From contig NW_013657649.1 of NCBI RefSeq assembly GCF_000142905.1, positions 189,288 through 253,287 on the forward strand: 64,000 nucleotides of DNA, in the 5' to 3' direction. The notes below the pieces were generated by a model that was not told the origin of the DNA, searched no databases, and saw nothing but the letters and a program-made list of their open reading frames with translations. This DNA comes from Thecamonas trahens ATCC 50062 (Eukaryota > Apusozoa > Apusomonadida > Apusomonadidae). Positions 1-9,013 of the stretch are shown here, one piece after another. A program made the position numbers and the translations under genes. The first letter of the stretch is position 1; each line of letters begins with the position of its first letter.

Positions 1-119
1 CCCGCTTAACCCCTACCCTAACCTACACCCTCCCCTCCCCTCCCCCTCCCCCCTCCCCCCCCCCCCCCCGTACCCCCCGATGACCACAATCCCTTAACCA
101 TACCCATACCCATATACAG

Positions 120-274
120 GAGCAGATGGCTGACCTGGCAGCAGAGGACGGGGACGATGGCTCTGCCTTTTGCAAGAAGTGTACGTCGAGAGAGAGTGTG
201 TGTGTTGGGGAACGGGCAGGGACTGGGGGAGGTGGAGGGGAGGAAGGGACTCATGCTTGGAGATGTTGTGTATG

Positions 275-310
<36 letters not shown>

Positions 311-1083
311 GTGGCGGTCTGTGGTCATGGTCCTGGTCGTGGGGAAACTGGGCTGCACGTGGTGGTCATGGCGCGGGTTTCCCCTGGCTTGCTTGGTGGA
401 CTCTGGGGACGATGATGGGTGGCGGGGGCGGGGGCTGGGGGCGGGAACGGGTGGTGGGGGTGGTTATGATGGCGGGGTGGACATGAAACGGATGATGATG
501 GATATGGGATGGTATATGGGCGGGAGTAGGCAACTGCGTCAAGCCGCGCCGGGCGCACCACTGCCATGTGTGCAAGCGCTGTGTGCTCAAGATGGACCAT
601 CATTGTCCTTGGATCCACAACTGCGTTGGATTTTACAACCATCGGTACTTTGTTCTCTTCCTCATATACATGTGGGCAGGGTGCCTGTACGTGGCGTTCA
701 TGTCGTCGGCGCCGTTCTTCGAGTCTGAGGCCAAGCCGTGGCCGTACCCGATTGGGCGTGGCTCTGTTGTCTTTGTCTTTGTCCTTACTCTCTCGATTTG
801 CTTGGCGCTGACGTTTATGATGGTGTGGCAGCTGTATCTTGTGATCACTGCGCAGACGACGATCGAGTTCTACTTTAACCGCTTCCGCAAGAAGGAGGCC
901 GCCCAGCACGGCGAGGTCTGGGTCAACGAGTACGACCTGGGGACGTGGCGCAACCTCGACCAGTTCTTTGGCTACCGCGGCCAGTGGTGGCGTATTTTCT
1001 TCCCGGCCTTCTCTCCGCCGCCGGGCGATGGCATCCACTATCCGACTCTTGTCGAGTCTTCCGTCAATTATCTCTACGTGTAG
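120..1083 (+). CDS. DHHC-type protein S-palmitoyltransferase, 5' partial
   Basis: Zinc-finger DHHC acyltransferases attach palmitate to cysteines of membrane proteins from within endomembranes. I read two exons: 120-180 and 530-1083. Exon 120-180 follows a consensus acceptor (tatacag). The intron 181-529 begins GTACGT and ends GTAG. Splicing rebuilds the cysteine-rich domain without a gap: FCKKC, then [11 protein letters not shown], then CHVCKRCV, then the catalytic MDHHCPW. Two hydrophobic segments follow (about 645-700 and 765-845), then a TTIEFY motif matching the family's TTxE. The family normally has two membrane segments before the DHHC domain; only about 20 codons are present here, so the 5' exons probably lie beyond the window edge. 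ATG126 is an unlikely true start. The gene converges with the next one, leaving 100 bp between stop codons. Confidence 0.9.
275..312. repeat. (TG)n microsatellite inside the DHHC gene intron
   Basis: A nearly pure GT dinucleotide run lies in the middle of intron 181-529. Similar GT/CA runs recur near gene starts or in introns elsewhere in the window (about 4408, 9640 and 19500). Confidence 0.85.
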
Positions 1084-1183
1084 GTGCAGTCGTGTAAAGT
1101 CTTGCCGCTCAAGATCAGCTCTCTGGCTCGGCGGCGTCAGTAGTGTAGGGTTATCATCTCTTTTAGTCCCGCCTTGCGAGCGG

Positions 1184-2184
1184 CTACAACCACTTGTGGT
1201 GTTCGCGCGGCTCATTGTCCTCGCGCCGATCGTATGCATAGTGGTACTCGGTGACCTCGTTGCGGAGCGCTCGGTGGCTCGCGGGCCAAAGGTGGGCGTC
1301 GGAGCAGCAGCCCGTGTCAACCGCGAGCCCGAGCCGGCGATGGCTGAGGCCGGCACTGTAGTGGGACGCTCGACGCTCGCGTGCGCGCCGTAAGTCGCTC
1401 CAGTGGTAGTCTCCCACATGTTTGCCGGCCCGTAGCTCGGCGGGATCCGGGTTCGGTCAGCATTAGCGCACGCTACCACCTCGGACGGTGGCAGGTCAAA
1501 GCCAGCGTCCGGGTCGGGTTGCGGCACGTGAGTGGCCTGGTACGTTGTCACCATGCCGGTGTGCGGGACCGGGCGGAACGACGACGGGAGGCGCGCTGTA
1601 GCCGGATCGGAATCACTGGCTGATGGTGGGCGTGATGAGCTGCGCGACGCTGCCGCCGCCCGAAGGTGGTCGGCCTCGTCGCGGTTCATGCCACGGGCAG
1701 CGTCAGGGTTGTCGCGCATGAGCGTGATAGCGTGCTCGGCGGCGTGCGGGAAGGCTGACTCGGGCGGAACGCCGTACGCCGCATGGGTCTCGGAGAGTGG
1801 CACAAGCGATCCAAACGGCAGCGTCGCGGGATCCATGGTCTGCAGCGGGCGGTTTGCGGCCTTGCGGGTGGCAGCGTCGATCTCGGCAGCCTTGGTCTCG
1901 CCCTCTTGCTCCGCCTCCTCCCGAGTGGCGCGCGCCTGCGCCAGCCGCTCCTCGGCGCTCTTCACCGCGGCATCAAAATGCGGCAGGGCAAGGGCATCCT
2001 TGTCAAGCGCGTAATTGAGCCTGTCCGAAAGCGGCGCCTTGTTGTGCGACGGGTGCTCGAGGACAGACGGCACGGCCACAGGCACCTCCTTGGGCGGCGC
2101 ATACGTCCGCTGATGTGTGGTGGCATACATATCAAAGGTAGCTGGATCGTTCCAAAACGCTCCGCCTCGCCTTGAGTCAGCCAT
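1184..2184 (-). CDS. Uncharacterised protein with a frame change near its C-terminus
   Basis: Not recognised. The reading frame starting MADSRRGGAFWNDP at 2184 is hydrophilic and rich in Ala, Pro, Thr and Arg. It has a predicted helical stretch at about residues 60-105 (AEERLAQARATREEAEQEGE). From about 1430 downward it carries short Thr/Tyr/Gly motifs (MWETTTGATYGAHASVE) that remind me of axonemal microtubule proteins; that is only a suggestion. Between about 1345 and 1280 the coding signature (G/C at position three, natural residue mix) moves to another frame, which ends YHYAYDRREDNEPREHHKWL with a stop at 1184. A small intron with a weak donor (GTCCCA near 1350, acceptor near 1283, phases compatible) or a one-base error would explain this. 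If the first frame is simply continued, it runs implausibly into the convergent DHHC gene. Confidence 0.55.
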
Positions 2185-2494
2185 TCGCGCGTCACCGTAA
2201 TCATCCAGCGCCCGCCGCTGTCCGCGCGCTCTCGGCCGAACAGGCGCCGTTGGCAGCGGTGCTGCCTTGGGCTCCAGCGCGATGCCCGAAGCTATTCATC
2301 GCCATCAACCACAACGACAACAACAACATCATTATGTGAGTAGCATCCAAGAGAGCGAGGGGGAGGGGGGGGGGGGAGGGAGGGGACGGGGTCACTGCCA
2401 CCAACGGCCGCCCGACCGACGACAGTCTCTGGTCAACCTACTCGTTCGGGAGCGGTCTCTGGCCAGCATCTTGGCCTCACCAGCTGTGTACTGG
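2185..2494. other. Non-coding stretch upstream of the minus-strand gene at 2184
   Basis: No convincing coding frame on either strand. It holds CAA repeats around 2313-2330 and a G-rich run at about 2360-2385. It presumably contains the promoter and leader of the gene starting at 2184. Confidence 0.5.
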
Positions 2495-2986
2495 TCAGGG
2501 CGGAGAGAAGGAGTGGACGCAAATGACGTCGTTCCAGTCGGACGCCACGCCATGGTGGGAGTCAATGACTGCGTCGAGTGTGCTGCCCCGAGCTAGGCCG
2601 GTATGAGGTGAGGGGTAACGGGGGGGGGGGGGGGGGAGCGGCAGTGGTCGGCCAACCGTTGGGATCGACTGGTCATTGCCAAGCGGCCCGACCAACAGTG
2701 GCTCATGTGGCAAGCTGGAGGTGGAAGGGGGGGGGGGGGGGGGGAGGGACGGGGGAGTCGATCTCCTGCGATCCCTCTCTTGCGATGCAGGAGTATTTTT
2801 GGTGGCAGTCTGGCGAGAGGATGATGTACGGCTGTAGTTAAGGTGCATGTATGCGGGGGTGGGTGGGGGCGGGGAATGTGCGCGAGTGCGCAAGTCGGAG
2901 ACCAGCGACTCACCTCCTTCGACCTCGCACTTCTGGAGCTCCAGGTTCTCCTGCTTGATCTCCAACTCCGGCGTGTACCGCCACAT
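2495..2986 (-). CDS. Possible small two-exon gene
   Basis: Tentative. On the minus strand an exon beginning at ATG 2986 reads MWRYTPELEIKQENLELQKC and runs to a textbook donor (GAG|GTGAGT near 2912). A coding-like stretch after an acceptor (CCTAG) near 2592 reads GSTLDAVIDSHHGVASDW and continues to a stop at 2495. The intron phases match (one base plus two), giving a protein of roughly 56 residues. The intron contains two long homopolymer runs (plus-strand G at about 2620-2637 and 2728-2743). No homologue is recognised. The reading frame is also open upstream of 2986 apart from two TAG codons, so more exons are possible. The same DNA is open on the plus strand in a frame that shares its wobble position, so third-base composition cannot decide the strand. 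Confidence 0.3.
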   Translation of the reverse strand: MWRYTPELEIKQENLELQKCEVEGGESLVSDLRTRAHSPPPPTPAYMHLNYSRTSSSRQTATKNTPASQERDRRRSTPPSLPPPPPPSTSSLPHEPLLVGPLGNDQSIPTVGRPLPLPPPPPRYPSPHTGLARGSTLDAVIDSHHGVASDWNDVICVHSFSPP

Positions 2987-3129
2987 CTACATAAAGTTGA
3001 GGACAAAGTACTTGATCTACGCGCAGACGCTCTCCCACACCGATTGCGACACGATTGCGAATGCGGCGGAGCGATGGAAGGCGGACAGAGGCACCTGCCC
3101 GCACTCCACACCTGTCTCGCTTGTCCCTT

Positions 3130-3822
3130 ATGCCGGTGAGTGTGGTGGCCGAGGTGTGTAATGGCGATGGGAGGCTGCTGCTGGCTGACTACACATCAAC
3201 CGTGCGGGCGACGGAGGACGAGGGGCTAGCCATCGGCGCGCTGCTCAATCTAACCTTTGATTTGCGGCATCCGCTGGAAGATGCCGATGCCGAGGCAAGC
3301 GCAGTGGCCTGTTTGCACATTGCACAGCGTGACGAGATGGACGAGACCATCGCGGCGTACGTGGACGAGGGCGTGCCGTTCATTGCAGCAGCCTTGGATA
3401 GCGGCTCCGTCGCCATAGTCTTCTGCCAGGCCGGCATCTCGCGATCGGCGACAGCGGTGCTTGCCTTCCTGATGATTCACGGCTTTCCTGACGATCCTGA
3501 GCGGCAGGTGCCGCGGACGCTGGCGGACGCCATGGACAAGGTCAAGGCAGCGCGGCCAAACATTGGGCCAAACGCCTCGTTCATCGCGCAGCTGCTCGAG
3601 CTGGAGGCTGATCTGTTCGCGCAGGATGCTGACTATCAGCCGTCGCTCGAGCCTGCAGCTTATGCTGCGGCATCGTTGCAGGCCATGCTTCCCGACTCGC
3701 TGTCGCTGGCTATCGTCCGTGCAGCAGTCGATGCCCACATTGCGACAACACCGGGCTTCTCGTTCAAGTCGGCCGACGCGGTGAACGCGCTCGTCACATC
3801 ACTTCTTGATGCTCTCCTCTGA
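3130..3822 (+). CDS. Dual-specificity protein phosphatase-like protein
   Basis: Dual-specificity phosphatases remove phosphate from Ser/Thr and Tyr through a Cys-X5-Arg loop. The signature is FCQAGISRSAT, with the nucleophilic Cys at about residue 99, the phosphate-binding Arg in the same loop and a candidate general-acid Asp at about residue 68 (QRDEMDE). The family usually has His before the Cys; here it is Phe. Upstream, RLLLADYTSTV and LLNLTFDL fit the first strands of the DSP fold. Downstream, VLAFLMIHG matches the family helix after the loop. From about residue 150 a C-terminal part has no recognised domain. The start at 3130 gives 230 residues; an in-frame ATG at 3055 is also possible, and an upstream exon cannot be excluded. 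Confidence 0.8.
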   Translation: MPVSVVAEVCNGDGRLLLADYTSTVRATEDEGLAIGALLNLTFDLRHPLEDADAEASAVACLHIAQRDEMDETIAAYVDEGVPFIAAALDSGSVAIVFCQAGISRSATAVLAFLMIHGFPDDPERQVPRTLADAMDKVKAARPNIGPNASFIAQLLELEADLFAQDADYQPSLEPAAYAAASLQAMLPDSLSLAIVRAAVDAHIATTPGFSFKSADAVNALVTSLLDALL

Positions 3823-3967
3823 TCATTTACCGGCTTCAACGGCGGGCGATCCCGAGCTAAGCAGGATCGGGCTAGCAGCGCAAAGCCAGGGCAAGCGGAG
3901 TGGAGGTAAATCGGAGTAACGCAGAGTCGTCCCCCGCTCACCCGGCGGGCTGAAGACAGGGTGGCCA

Positions 3968-4402
3968 TCAGCGGCCAAGAAAGTGCTGGCGACGGACAAG
4001 CTGGCGATGGCGATCCAGAGTGGCCGAGTCGACGGAGCCCGGCGGGGAGGACGAGATCTTTGCGGTCCTGGACCTGATCTCGGGCTCTGCACCGGGCTCA
4101 GCCGGGACAACCTTGCCATCGCGGAGAACAAAGCGCTGGACGGCAGCATCAGCCTTTGCCACATCAGCGGGGCTCGGGTCGAGGCGGACGGAGAGGATGG
4201 AGGAGAGAAAGCGGAGCTTGGCGTGTCCCTGATCGACAGCCGCCGCCACCGACGCAGCATCAGCACCGGCATAGACCTTGCGGGCGGTGTCGAGCTCTGT
4301 TCGCAGCGCTAGGGCTCTGCCCTCGGGGAGGTGGCGGGCAAAGCGAAGGACTCGCCGGTAGAGGCCTACTACCGCGGATGCGGTTGCCGACGAGGACGCC
4401 AT
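3968..4402 (-). CDS. LYR-motif (Complex1_LYR) protein
   Basis: LYR proteins are small, basic, helical accessory factors, mostly mitochondrial. They help assemble respiratory complexes, mature iron-sulfur proteins or stabilise mitoribosomes, usually by binding acyl-carrier protein. The N-terminus reads MASSSATASAVVGLYRRVLR: the Leu-Tyr-Arg tripeptide is at residues 14-16 and is followed by basic helices (ELDTARKVY, HAKLRFLSSI), as expected for the three-helix fold. The product has 144 residues, a little longer than most family members, with a polar tail. The ATG at 4402 places the motif at the right distance from the N-terminus. I cannot assign a specific LYRM paralogue. It starts head-to-head with the gene at 4854 and converges with the phosphatase gene. 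Confidence 0.7.
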   Translation of the reverse strand: MASSSATASAVVGLYRRVLRFARHLPEGRALALRTELDTARKVYAGADAASVAAAVDQGHAKLRFLSSILSVRLDPSPADVAKADAAVQRFVLRDGKVVPAEPGAEPEIRSRTAKISSSPPGSVDSATLDRHRQLVRRQHFLGR

Positions 4403-4519
4403 GGGATGTGTGTGTGTGTGTGTGGAGAGGTGTGGGGAGAGAGGAGGGATCACCGCCCGGGGGGGGGGGGGGGAGTGCATCGCGTGTCGACCACGTTGAG
4501 TACAGCGCCCACGTCATGG

Positions 4520-4760
4520 ACAGCGCACGTATCGCGCATAGCATACGTAGATGTCGTATATAGCATACGTAGATGTCGTATATAGCATACGTATCGCGTG
4601 CTGCAGGGTATGTCGTGCACATCGCGCACATCGCGCTTATCGCGCACAACACACACAGCACACACATCGCGCACAACACACACATCGCGCACAGCACACA
4701 CATCGCTCACAGCACACACATTGCTCACAACACACACACATCTCCCACATCTCCCACCAA
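4520..4760. repeat. Short tandem repeats in a divergent promoter
   Basis: The 451 bp between the LYR gene start (4402) and the dehydrogenase-like gene start (4854) contains a G run at 4460-4472. It also has two and a half copies of a 22 bp unit built on agcatacgtagatgtcgtat (4536-4590), then a series of about 17-18 bp units of the form atcgcgcacaacacacac drifting to atcgctcacagcacacac (4618-4745). No coding frame there looks real. It is the shared 5' region of two divergent genes. Confidence 0.8.
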
Positions 4761-4853
4761 TCATCGCCAGTGGCGACGCCTCACATAAGCAGGGCGCCGC
4801 CCAGCCCACCCCCCCGCCCCAGCCCACCCCCTACCCCTACCCCACTCCACCAC

Positions 4854-5894
4854 ATGGCCACCTCCCGCCTGGCCCAGCTGGTGGCAGACGCTGTTCCCTC
4901 GCGCAGTGTGGCCTTTCACTCGTGGTGGCCAAACCTCCTCCCGCCAGCGACCTCATGCGGCTCGGCCGCCGACCGCCTCGTGGCCGCTGGCTGGCACGCC
5001 GGCTCGTTGGGCACGGCCTTTGCTGCCGGCTACCAGGTGGCGAACGAGTTGTCGTACTACGCAGCGTACGCCGAGGCAGCAGGCGCTGATCCAGCCCGGC
5101 TGGCCATGTGTGCCACAGAGGCTGTCCCTGGCGCCCCGCCGTCGTCCATCGCCACAACCATCGTCGGCGAGCCCGGCGCAAGGCTCCTCTGCGGATCAAA
5201 GTCATTTGTGACCGGCGGGGCGGAGGCCGAGGTCCTCGCTGTCATCGCCGCTGTGGGTGAGAACGACTCGCCGCGCCCGCCGCTGGCTGTTGTTCTGGTC
5301 GATGCTGCCAAGGCCTCTGCCGCCGGCCGTATCTCGTTCCCGGCGCCAAAGCGGAGCGTCGACTTTGTCCCCGACGTCTCGCACTCGCAGCTCATCCTCG
5401 ACGACGTGCCTGTTGATGACGGCTCTGGCATGGTGCTGGGTGTGCTGGAAGAGGGTCACGCCTGGCCGCGCATCCTGCGCCCGTTCCGCCTCATTGAGGA
5501 CTCATGCGTCAACGTGGCCACCGGGGCTTACCTAGTCCAGCTCGCCGCGCAGCACGGGCGGCTCGGCAACGCCATTGTCGACGTCATGGCGCCGCTGGCG
5601 GCTTACGAGTCGCTACTGGCCGGCATCGAGGCGCGGGTGAATGACATGTCTGATACTCTCGACCGTCCACTCGACGACACAGCCGAAACGCTTGTCTTTG
5701 CCTCGGCTTCCCGCGGCTCGGCGGCGCTCGTCTCGCACTTGCTCGATGACAGCGCGTTCTGTGCTGCCGAGCCCGACTTTGTTCGCGACGCGCGGCTGTT
5801 CCAGGTCGCCGGCGCCGCCCGCAAGGCCCGCCTTGCCAAGGCGCTACGGCAACTGGCTGGCGACGTCCCGCCCGTTCCACGATCGCGGCTCTGA
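4854..5894 (+). CDS. Acyl-CoA dehydrogenase-like protein
   Basis: Acyl-CoA dehydrogenases are FAD enzymes that desaturate acyl-CoA thioesters. The middle segment resembles the family's FAD/substrate-binding region: CATEAVPGAPPSSIATTIVG aligns with the usual TEPGAGSD stretch, and GSKSFVTGGAEAEVLAVIA matches the GxKxFITNG pattern. An N-terminal helical part and a helical C-terminal half (ARVNDMSDTLDRP, LLDDSAFCAAEPDF) fit the fold. At 346 residues it is shorter than typical enzymes (about 380-420), and I cannot identify the catalytic Glu with confidence, so activity is uncertain. No organelle-targeting sequence is obvious. The start MATSRLAQLV at 4854 is chosen because upstream in-frame sequence is repeat-derived. 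Its stop lies only 44 bp from the stop of the convergent RapGAP gene. Confidence 0.7.
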   Translation: MATSRLAQLVADAVPSRSVAFHSWWPNLLPPATSCGSAADRLVAAGWHAGSLGTAFAAGYQVANELSYYAAYAEAAGADPARLAMCATEAVPGAPPSSIATTIVGEPGARLLCGSKSFVTGGAEAEVLAVIAAVGENDSPRPPLAVVLVDAAKASAAGRISFPAPKRSVDFVPDVSHSQLILDDVPVDDGSGMVLGVLEEGHAWPRILRPFRLIEDSCVNVATGAYLVQLAAQHGRLGNAIVDVMAPLAAYESLLAGIEARVNDMSDTLDRPLDDTAETLVFASASRGSAALVSHLLDDSAFCAAEPDFVRDARLFQVAGAARKARLAKALRQLAGDVPPVPRSRL

Positions 5895-5938
5895 CCGCCG
5901 ACATCTGGCATGTACTCATGTTCAACTGTTTAAGACAA

Positions 5939-8900
5939 CTACTTGCCATCAGCGCTGCCACTTGCACTGCTCATCGAGTCTGATGAGCTACTTGTCTCGG
6001 GGCTGTCCGCATTGTCTGCGGCGCCGGCGGCGTCGCCGGAACTCGAGTCCGAGATAACCAGGCCCGGCTCGGGCTCGAGCTCGGGCTCGGGCTCGGGCTC
6101 GACCTCACCCTCCGCCTTGGCGCTTCCGTCGTCGCTCGAGTCGCTGCTGGTTGCACTTCCACTACTAGTTCCGCTTCTGCTGGTGCACCCGCTCCCGCTG
6201 GTGCACCCGCTCCCGCTGGTGCACCCGCTCCCGCTGGTGCTCGAGACGGAGATGGCGCCGTCGGTGGTCTGGGTCTCGACCTGGGCGCCGGGGCGGGCCT
6301 CGGTAAAGTTGATCTTGATGCGCCCGCCGTCTAGCCGCCCGCGCATAGTCCTTGTCTCGCCCTGGGCTTGCGGCGAGGGGACAGCACAGAGAAAGAGCAC
6401 GTCGGTCGACGTCGGCGTTGGATGGACCGCTACTGCCGGACCGTCCTGCGATGAGAGAAGACGGATGGGCCCGTCAAGGAAAAGCTGCTGGATAAGCGCG
6501 CCGTTGAGGAGCGAGCGGACCTCGATAAAGTCAATCATGACGCCCACAATAACCGGTGGGTAGCACGCGAGCTTGAGCGGCTGCGACGACCATCCAAACT
6601 CAAGGCCCGTCGCCTGCCCGACCTCGTTGACAAACAGCGCCCGATCGTCGTAGCAGATCAGGTACCGGTCGTCCGCGGTCATTGGGAAGATCTCCAGCGC
6701 CCGATTGCCCAGCGGTGATGGCGGGACAAATAGCGCTTGCGAGCCTGAGATCGCCAGCGTATCGGCCTCGAGCTGCAGCCGGTAGAACTGGGTCGGCGAG
6801 CCGACAACCACGTGGCTACCGATGATGTGGAGCACCGTCGCCTTGCCGCCAGCGAGCGCCTCGCTCGACGCCTGCACAAAAGTGGAGCCCTGCCACTTGA
6901 AGACCACCAGTGACGACTTGACTCCAGCTACAAGCACCACGTCGTTACCAATCTGCGCCACCTCGTACTGGCTCACGCCCTTGGTTCCGCTCAGCCGGAC
7001 CTGGACAAGCTCGCCGATTGAGCCGAGGTACAGCAGCCAGAGCGCGTTCTTGGCCTTGATCACCAGCACGTCGAGGGCTTCAACGACCGTCATTTCTGCC
7101 GCAGCCAGCGACGAAATCCGCACCGGTGCGTCGTCGGCCGCGCTCGCGTCGTCGGCGGCGGTCGGGCAGAGGAAGAGCCCGTAGTCTGACGAGAAAATAA
7201 AGTGCGAGCCCCAGAGGTCCCAGCACACGACTTTGTGCGGCACGCCTTGCATCAGTGGCTCGGTCACAAAGATAGCGTTCTTGGTCAGCTCGTTGCCTGA
7301 CGGCGGGACGCCCGACTCGCCCCACAGCTGCGCAGCCACATCCGCCGACCGCGCGAGCACCTCTGCTGTCGTTCCACTTTCGGCCGCAGCCACTGCGTCG
7401 TCATGAATCGACCGCAGCATGATGTCGAGTGTCCGCTTGTACTTGATGGCAAACAGCGGCGAGGTGAGGATGGCTGACCGCTCGCCGTTGAGCAGCTTGA
7501 GCACAAGGTACTCGATGAACGGCTCACCGGCCTCCCAGACCGAGGTCGGGAGTGGTGGGCCAAACTCATACATCTCGCCCTTGTGCGCCACGCCCAGCGC
7601 GTACGCGCGGCCACCATCGATAGGCCGGACGACAGCGACCACGTGCTGGAACTTGCAGCGGATGGTGTTTGGGTCCCAGCCGGCAAAGCCCTCGCCCTCC
7701 TCCACAAACACAATGCACGCCACGTCGTTGCCAATGTGCCGCTTGCGCTTGAGCTCCTGTCCGGTGTCGTCGTGCGGAAGATATGTCGAGACGTGGAACA
7801 TGACCTCGTTGCCGTAGACCTCGCGCGAGACCGAGTGCGTCCCGGTCCCGTCGGTCTTGACGTCCAGCCCGCCACGGTACCCAGTGTACCCGAGGAGCCG
7901 AACCCGCTCGCCGAGGAGCGCAAGGAACTTGTTGAACGGCGCGTCGCCGTCGTTGGGGTCGACATCGTTGGCAAAGATCTCGTCCTCGTCGGTCTGGTTG
8001 GGCCGCGCCACAAGGACCCCAATCTTGAACTGGGTCGGGACCCAGAGCTTCTCGAGCTTGAGCAGCTCGTCGCGAACGCCCTGCTCGTGGCACGCCACAA
8101 ACTCCTTCTTCAGCACCACATACTCGCCATCACTCCCCAGCCGCGCCAGCACCTTGCCCAGGTCGTGCTTGTATGACTTGAAGCTCCACGTGGGCTCCAA
8201 GTAGTGCTTCTCCAGCCCGAGCGGCGTCCACACCAGCACCCGCAGCATCGACACGCCTGCACGCCCGTAGAGCGATATTGCCTCGCGAACGAGCGAGATA
8301 ATGACTGGCGAGTCGTCGGCGGTGATGGCGGAAAAGACGCCGTGGTCAAACGGCGCGAAGAACCGCTTGTAGAATGCAGAGAGACTCTCATCGTTCTCGA
8401 CGCCGTACGCATAGCGGGCCATCGACGACTCGACCGGCACGCCTGTCCACGTCGGCGGAATATCATCGTCGCTACTGGCCAGTGCTGGCGGCGTTCCCGA
8501 GACGGATGCCGCCCGCGACCGGTACGACCGGATCTGACACTGTGCAAGCATCGAGTAGTCGGCCACCGACGCCACGGGCTCGCGGACCAGGTACTGCTTG
8601 ATCGGCGTGAAGCGGCCTGATGGCGAGCCGACCTGCGCCGAGTACATCGCCTTGGCATACGAGAGCTTGGAGATCCATGTGCTAGCAGACTCGGACGTGG
8701 TCGCCGCGAACATCAGCGCGCCGTCAGCGAGTGCCAGCTTGACCAGGCGCCCGTCGTACTTGTCAGCCTTGGCGTGGCTCGGCGCGTCGCTGGCCGCCGC
8801 CCGGCCCACACGCTTCACTGCCGACACATCGACCGCGGTCCGCAGGTCCTTCCCTGCCGGCTTGTCCAGCAACCGCAGCGAGCGGAACTCGAGCACGAGC

Positions 8901-9013
8901 CATCGCTGCTTCCAGCCCTTGCGAAAGCCCTTACCCTCATAGTACAGCACCCATCCCGACGCCGACACCTCGTGCTTTTCCACATGCATCTGCTCCTGGC
9001 TCATCGCCACCAT
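5939..9013 (-). CDS. PH - RapGAP - CNH protein (GARNL3-like)
   Basis: A Ras-family GTPase regulator of 1,024 residues. Order: a PH domain at about 14-125 (SGWVLYYEGKGFRKGWKQRW, then TSESASTWISKL); a Rap/Ran-GAP domain at about 340-510 containing the catalytic Asn-thumb segment HIGNDVACIVF and the following KFQHVVAVV strand; and a citron-homology (CNH) beta-propeller at about 580-900 (HKVVCWDLWGSHFIFSSDYG). The human family member with RapGAP followed by CNH is GARNL3; the N-terminal PH domain is an extra membrane-targeting module. The C-terminal tail is acidic and Ser-rich with near-perfect 18 bp repeats. The start is set at 9013 (MVAMSQEQ) or 9004, just before the PH domain; upstream in-frame sequence is low complexity. 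The protein is probably cytosolic and recruited to phosphoinositides to switch off a Rap-like GTPase. Confidence 0.87.
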   Translation of the reverse strand: MVAMSQEQMHVEKHEVSASGWVLYYEGKGFRKGWKQRWLVLEFRSLRLLDKPAGKDLRTAVDVSAVKRVGRAAASDAPSHAKADKYDGRLVKLALADGALMFAATTSESASTWISKLSYAKAMYSAQVGSPSGRFTPIKQYLVREPVASVADYSMLAQCQIRSYRSRAASVSGTPPALASSDDDIPPTWTGVPVESSMARYAYGVENDESLSAFYKRFFAPFDHGVFSAITADDSPVIISLVREAISLYGRAGVSMLRVLVWTPLGLEKHYLEPTWSFKSYKHDLGKVLARLGSDGEYVVLKKEFVACHEQGVRDELLKLEKLWVPTQFKIGVLVARPNQTDEDEIFANDVDPNDGDAPFNKFLALLGERVRLLGYTGYRGGLDVKTDGTGTHSVSREVYGNEVMFHVSTYLPHDDTGQELKRKRHIGNDVACIVFVEEGEGFAGWDPNTIRCKFQHVVAVVRPIDGGRAYALGVAHKGEMYEFGPPLPTSVWEAGEPFIEYLVLKLLNGERSAILTSPLFAIKYKRTLDIMLRSIHDDAVAAAESGTTAEVLARSADVAAQLWGESGVPPSGNELTKNAIFVTEPLMQGVPHKVVCWDLWGSHFIFSSDYGLFLCPTAADDASAADDAPVRISSLAAAEMTVVEALDVLVIKAKNALWLLYLGSIGELVQVRLSGTKGVSQYEVAQIGNDVVLVAGVKSSLVVFKWQGSTFVQASSEALAGGKATVLHIIGSHVVVGSPTQFYRLQLEADTLAISGSQALFVPPSPLGNRALEIFPMTADDRYLICYDDRALFVNEVGQATGLEFGWSSQPLKLACYPPVIVGVMIDFIEVRSLLNGALIQQLFLDGPIRLLSSQDGPAVAVHPTPTSTDVLFLCAVPSPQAQGETRTMRGRLDGGRIKINFTEARPGAQVETQTTDGAISVSSTSGSGCTSGSGCTSGSGCTSRSGTSSGSATSSDSSDDGSAKAEGEVEPEPEPELEPEPGLVISDSSSGDAAGAADNADSPETSSSSDSMSSASGSADGK
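6170..6242 (-). repeat. 18 bp coding tandem repeat
   Basis: About four copies of an 18 bp unit (plus strand ccgctcccgctggtgcac) encode SGSGCT repeats in the RapGAP protein tail. A similar Glu-Pro repeat lies just downstream (6063-6105). Confidence 0.85.

Noticed and set aside
1-60. Possible telomere or chromosome end (taacccctaccctaacc)
   Set aside because: Only a few imperfect copies, no tandem array, and the sequence runs directly into a polypyrimidine tract and splice acceptor of the DHHC gene.
325-1183. Extension of the unknown minus-strand protein across the DHHC gene
   Set aside because: Composition there is that of an antisense shadow, and the coding signal has already moved to another frame ending at 1184.
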